This document shows positions 39,571 to 42,232 of a DNA stretch of 42,232 bases, in pieces; the stretch's first letter is position 1, and the number at the start of each line of letters is the position of its first letter. The notes under the pieces were generated by a model. The model searched no databases. It was not told the origin of the DNA and worked only from the letters and a program-made list of their open reading frames with translations. Location of the stretch: positions 1 through 42,232 of IMG/VR virus record IMGVR_UViG_3300025889_000244; one strand, given 5' to 3'. The position numbers and the translations under genes are program-made. Origin of the DNA: a virus.

Positions 39571-40240
39571 TGTTGTATCCGTAAACTCTGATCGTTCCAT
39601 TCGACATTGTTCCGCTAGAAACGAGTAATGTAAGGCTTGTGTGCGAAAGATCGCCTCGTTGAATGCTTGCGTGCAGTCTGAACTGCATCTGCCCTGCGAT
39701 GTCCTTGTAGAACGCCTCGCTCTTCACTGTCGTCGGTTTAGCGATGTACGGTCGAAAGATTTCCGAAACCGTGTCGCTTCCCTCGCCCGTTCTGTTCACA
39801 CCCCACCATCCAGCGGTTTGTGCTGTTTCAGCGCCGTAGCCTGGTGTTGTGGATGCCACGAACCAGAGTTGGCGTGTCCTGTCATAAGTGTTTGTTGAGA
39901 CACCGCCCAGCCTGAAATAAACATCGTTATTCGCTGACGCATTTTCAATGTTGGTCAGCACTTTGTAGTTCTCAAAAGTCGCTGAGAACGCATCTGTGAC
40001 TGTTACTGATGTTACACCGCTACCGATACTTACCGTTTTGACCAACGTCAAACCTTGATTAGCAACCTTATAATCCAACGACGAAGTAACCGCCGAACCA
40101 TCCACACCAACCTTCGCCTGCAACGCCTCCACAGCATCATTCACATCCGCATGTTGAGCAGAATGCGACGGCGAAGCCATCGTCGAGCTGGATGTCGGGT
40201 TCGTAAAGTTATCTATGCTGGACGGAAAATTCGTGGTCAC
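39563..40240 (-). CDS. Tail fibre / receptor-binding paralogue C, allele 2
   Basis: A 225-aa protein. Residues 1-50 match the allele 1 fibre C, then VTSSLDYKVANQG replaces DTESLDYKVAQQG, and the middle is unrelated (VKTVSIGSGVTSVTVTDAFSATFENYKV onward). It ends GTIRVYGYNNG. GTG start, whereas allele 1 uses ATG. Confidence 0.75.
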   Translation of the reverse strand: MTTNFPSSIDNFTNPTSSSTMASPSHSAQHADVNDAVEALQAKVGVDGSAVTSSLDYKVANQGLTLVKTVSIGSGVTSVTVTDAFSATFENYKVLTNIENASANNDVYFRLGGVSTNTYDRTRQLWFVASTTPGYGAETAQTAGWWGVNRTGEGSDTVSEIFRPYIAKPTTVKSEAFYKDIAGQMQFRLHASIQRGDLSHTSLTLLVSSGTMSNGTIRVYGYNNG

Positions 40241-40395
40241 GGAAGCACCTCTTCAAGTTTCTCTGTGCCAACCTGTTGTTCAATCCATGTGTCCCATTCT
40301 TCATGGGTCATAGGGCGCACATCATTATCGACCTGTACGTTGACGGTTCCGTCGGGGTGTAGTTCTTCTAGTTCTTGTCTAGTCCATGTAGCCAT
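40237..40395 (-). CDS. Small fibre-partner protein, 52 aa (allele 2, second module)
   Basis: MATWTRQELEELHPDGTVNV with a VDNDVRPMTHEEWDTWIEQQ middle. In allele 1 the second slot carries the other (VDDTVTVMS) subtype, so partner subtypes have been exchanged between slots. GTGA overlap with the downstream fibre. Confidence 0.75.
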   Translation of the reverse strand: MATWTRQELEELHPDGTVNVQVDNDVRPMTHEEWDTWIEQQVGTEKLEEVLP

Positions 40396-40400
40396 CGTTA

Positions 40401-41081
40401 TCACCCGTTGTTATATCCGTACACCCGAATAGTGCCACCCGACATAGTTCCCACACTAGGGAAAAAATAAAGGTCAGTTATTCTTGCTGTTGACGCGTAT
40501 TCGTACGACCACCAAGAGCCGGACAAAAACCCATGACCGAAACCCATCAATGGGGTGGCTAGGCCTACGTCGTAGGGTGTGTGAATGTCAAAAACCGTGC
40601 TGGTTCGTCCGGGGGTCGTTGTCAGATAGCAACACGAAACATCTGAAAGATTATTGACAGACCATGTGTTGACCGTGCCAGAATACAAAACCGATTGACC
40701 ACCCCCGTAATATCCAGCAGCATAGATTGTCCCGCCGTTACCTAACCGAAGCTGCAAAGTTTGACCACTAGAATTAGAACAATTGAAACCCGTAAACGAA
40801 ACCCGATAATTCTCAAACGTTGACGAGAACGCATTAGTGACAGTCACCGACGACACAGCGGTACCAACGGTTTGTGTTTTGACTAACGTCAAGCCTTGTT
40901 GAGCAACCTTGTAATCCAGCGACGAAGTTACCGCCGAACCATCAACACCAACCTTCGCTTGTACCGCTTCCATAGCGTCATTAATATCGGCGTGCTGTTG
41001 ATCGTGCGGCGGATTATCTAACGTGTCAGCCGATGTCGGGTTCGTGAACGCATCAATACTGGACGGGAAGTTCGTGGTCAC
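40401..41081 (-). CDS. Tail fibre / receptor-binding paralogue B, allele 2
   Basis: A 226-aa protein. The first 65 residues are identical to 1179-1859, then LTLVKTQTVGTAVSSVTVTNAF and an unrelated middle (FTGFNCSNSSGQTLQLRLGN and on). It ends GGTIRVYGYNNG. GTG start. Confidence 0.75.
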   Translation of the reverse strand: MTTNFPSSIDAFTNPTSADTLDNPPHDQQHADINDAMEAVQAKVGVDGSAVTSSLDYKVAQQGLTLVKTQTVGTAVSSVTVTNAFSSTFENYRVSFTGFNCSNSSGQTLQLRLGNGGTIYAAGYYGGGQSVLYSGTVNTWSVNNLSDVSCCYLTTTPGRTSTVFDIHTPYDVGLATPLMGFGHGFLSGSWWSYEYASTARITDLYFFPSVGTMSGGTIRVYGYNNG

Positions 41082-41236
41082 GGAAGCACCTCTTCAAGTT
41101 TCTCTGTGCCAACCTGTTGTTCAATCCATGTGTCCCATTCTTCATGGGTCATAGGGCGCACATCATCATCGACCTGTACGTTGACGGTTCCGTCGGGGTG
41201 TAGTTCTTCTAGTTCTTGTCGTGTCCATGTAGCCAT
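41078..41236 (-). CDS. Small fibre-partner protein, 52 aa (allele 2, first module)
   Basis: VDDDVRPMTHEEWDTWIEQQ subtype, nearly identical to the copy at 40237-40395, with ATG start and GTGA overlap onto fibre B. Confidence 0.75.
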   Translation of the reverse strand: MATWTRQELEELHPDGTVNVQVDDDVRPMTHEEWDTWIEQQVGTEKLEEVLP

Positions 41237-41241
41237 CATCA

Positions 41242-41907
41242 TCACCCGTTGTTGAATCCGTACACCCGAATCGTGCCACCCGTAATAGTTCCGTTACTAA
41301 TTAACAACGTAAAACCTGTATAAGACGAACTTACACGATGTTCACCATTCATAACGCCATAACCATTTGCTTGATAACAACCGTTTCGTATTGTTGTATA
41401 CATTGCTTGATAAGGATTAAACAATTCAAACGTTGCTGATGTTGTGACTGCATCACCTCCACCAACCCAACTTAAACTCGTGTGATTAGAACGGCTTGCA
41501 ATAGACGGACTGCCCGCACCAACACTTCCATACAATAAAACACCGTAATAACCCGTTGTTGACGAACCGATTTGCACCCCAACGTCATGCAAGTTGGTAG
41601 ACGTTCCTCCACTCATAATTACACGGTAATTGTCAAACCGTGAGTCAAACGCATTGCTGACAGTCACCGAGGACACACCGCTACCAACAGTTACGGATTT
41701 GATAAACGTCAAACCCTGATTAGCAACCTTGTAATCAAGCGACGTGGTTACCGCCGAACCGTCCACACCAACCTTCGACTGGAGTGCCTCAACAGCATCA
41801 TTCAAATTGGCGTGCTGAGTAGCATGAGGAACCGTAACAGAATCCATCGCATCCGAAGCAGACGGATTCGTGAACGAATCCAAAGAACCCGGAAAATTAG
41901 TTGCCAT
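41242..41907 (-). CDS. Tail fibre / receptor-binding paralogue A, allele 2
   Basis: A 221-aa protein. Residues 1-40 match 2020-2685. The following KVGVDGSAVTTSLDYKVANQG has the form of fibre C allele 2 rather than fibre A allele 1, indicating recombination between paralogues. The middle is unique, and the end GGTIRVYGFNNG. Confidence 0.75.
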   Translation of the reverse strand: MATNFPGSLDSFTNPSASDAMDSVTVPHATQHANLNDAVEALQSKVGVDGSAVTTSLDYKVANQGLTFIKSVTVGSGVSSVTVSNAFDSRFDNYRVIMSGGTSTNLHDVGVQIGSSTTGYYGVLLYGSVGAGSPSIASRSNHTSLSWVGGGDAVTTSATFELFNPYQAMYTTIRNGCYQANGYGVMNGEHRVSSSYTGFTLLISNGTITGGTIRVYGFNNG

Positions 41908-42232
41908 CAGTCCAACGTCAACGTCAACGAAGTAATCTGAAACGTATCACCAGCCGTCACAGCAGCAGACGAAGCCAACGCCCCAGACCACAACGCATTA
42001 CCAGCAGACGAAGCATCCCACAACGACCAATGCGAATAAGTCTCAGACGTAGAAACATTCGTCCACTCAACAGTCGCAGACGAAACCATCGAACCACCCG
42101 AAGCAGCACCAAACGACACAGCCTTCCGAGTAGTCTCACCAGCCGCATTAGCCGTACCATCCTCACCCGGATCACCCGTATGCAACTGCAAATACGCAGC
42201 AGAAACACTGAACGCAGTACCAGAAATCGCAT
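41907..42232 (-). CDS. Gp80-like virion protein, second copy, cut by window edge
   Basis: Same frame and nearly the same sequence as 2685-3047 but lacking the first 12 codons, because the window ends there. A few base changes (for example Ser to Ala) distinguish the copies. Not a pseudogene; simply a contig end. Confidence 0.85.
   Translation of the reverse strand, partial: AISGTAFSVSAAYLQLHTGDPGEDGTANAAGETTRKAVSFGAASGGSMVSSATVEWTNVSTSETYSHWSLWDASSAGNALWSGALASSAAVTAGDTFQITSLTLTLD

Larger units (their letters stand above)
39242..42232. repeat. Terminal homologous block, copy 2 (tail-fibre locus allele 2)
   Basis: Partner of bases 1-3010. It holds the same genes in the same order and orientation, with near-identical flanks and partner genes and divergent fibre middles. 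Removing one copy leaves a circular unit of about 39.24 kb. Confidence 0.85.

Noticed and set aside
1-42232. Temperate lifestyle with integrase
   Set aside because: No tyrosine or serine recombinase, no clear repressor and no attachment site; only the tRNA-like fragment and LexA boxes hint at such a past.

Overview
The window is almost certainly a complete or near-complete genome of a tailed, short-tailed (podovirus-like) actinobacteriophage, read as a circular unit of about 39.24 kb plus a 3 kb overlap. Evidence for an actinobacterial host: two tandem WhiB-family genes, a perfect actinobacterial-type LexA box, Thr/Pro-rich secreted proteins, and several tiny zinc-ribbon and basic proteins that I recall as typical of actinophages. 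Evidence for a podovirus-like virion: large terminase, portal, N4-gp56/HK97-type capsid, very large virion proteins, a short adaptor and a propeller-like tail protein, but no tape measure, sheath or long-tail assembly genes. No integrase, ParA, DNA polymerase, helicase or primase was seen.

Layout. Bases 1-3010 and 39242-42232 are two divergent copies of the same tail-fibre locus, so the contig wraps round on itself. Bases 18099 down to 1 (minus strand) are the packaging and head operon: terminase, zinc ribbon, portal, a 124-aa protein, three large putative internal virion proteins, a 280-aa protein, scaffold, capsid, a hairpin terminator, then the fibre array. Continuing on the circle (42232 down to 24216, still minus strand) come the fibre array again, a repeat-rich fibre, tail and basic small proteins, adaptor, propeller tail protein, collar fibre, endolysin, a Thr-rich secreted protein, three holin-like membrane proteins, a phosphoesterase, then a recombination module (YqaJ-type exonuclease, annealing protein, SSB, PD-(D/E)XK resolvase), a secreted lytic transglycosylase and two WhiB genes.

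Bases 18298-23857 are the only plus-strand block. Its left half holds a small zinc protein, a DPYG-motif methyltransferase, a winged-helix replication protein and DpdA (7-deazaguanine insertion into DNA). Its right half (21.5-23.9 kb) is a G/T-rich island with a two-domain sliding-clamp homologue, membrane and zinc proteins and an ArdA antirestriction homologue. That island is bracketed by two similar clusters of DnaA boxes (21155-21239 and 24040-24125), is sprinkled with GATAGTG repeats, contains a tRNA-like fragment, and ends beside two abutting LexA boxes. A candidate structured RNA with its own extended -10 promoter lies at 20778-20865.

Working model: the phage makes no polymerase of its own. 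It probably recruits host DnaA and replisome through its DnaA boxes, winged-helix protein and clamp, protects its DNA with DpdA and ArdA, repairs and recombines with the SSB/annealase/exonuclease set, and diversifies adsorption through exchange of the variable segments of three tandem fibre paralogues. The most unusual items are the two-allele fibre cassette array with its paired 50-52-aa partner genes, and the duplicated origin-like clusters with SOS boxes.
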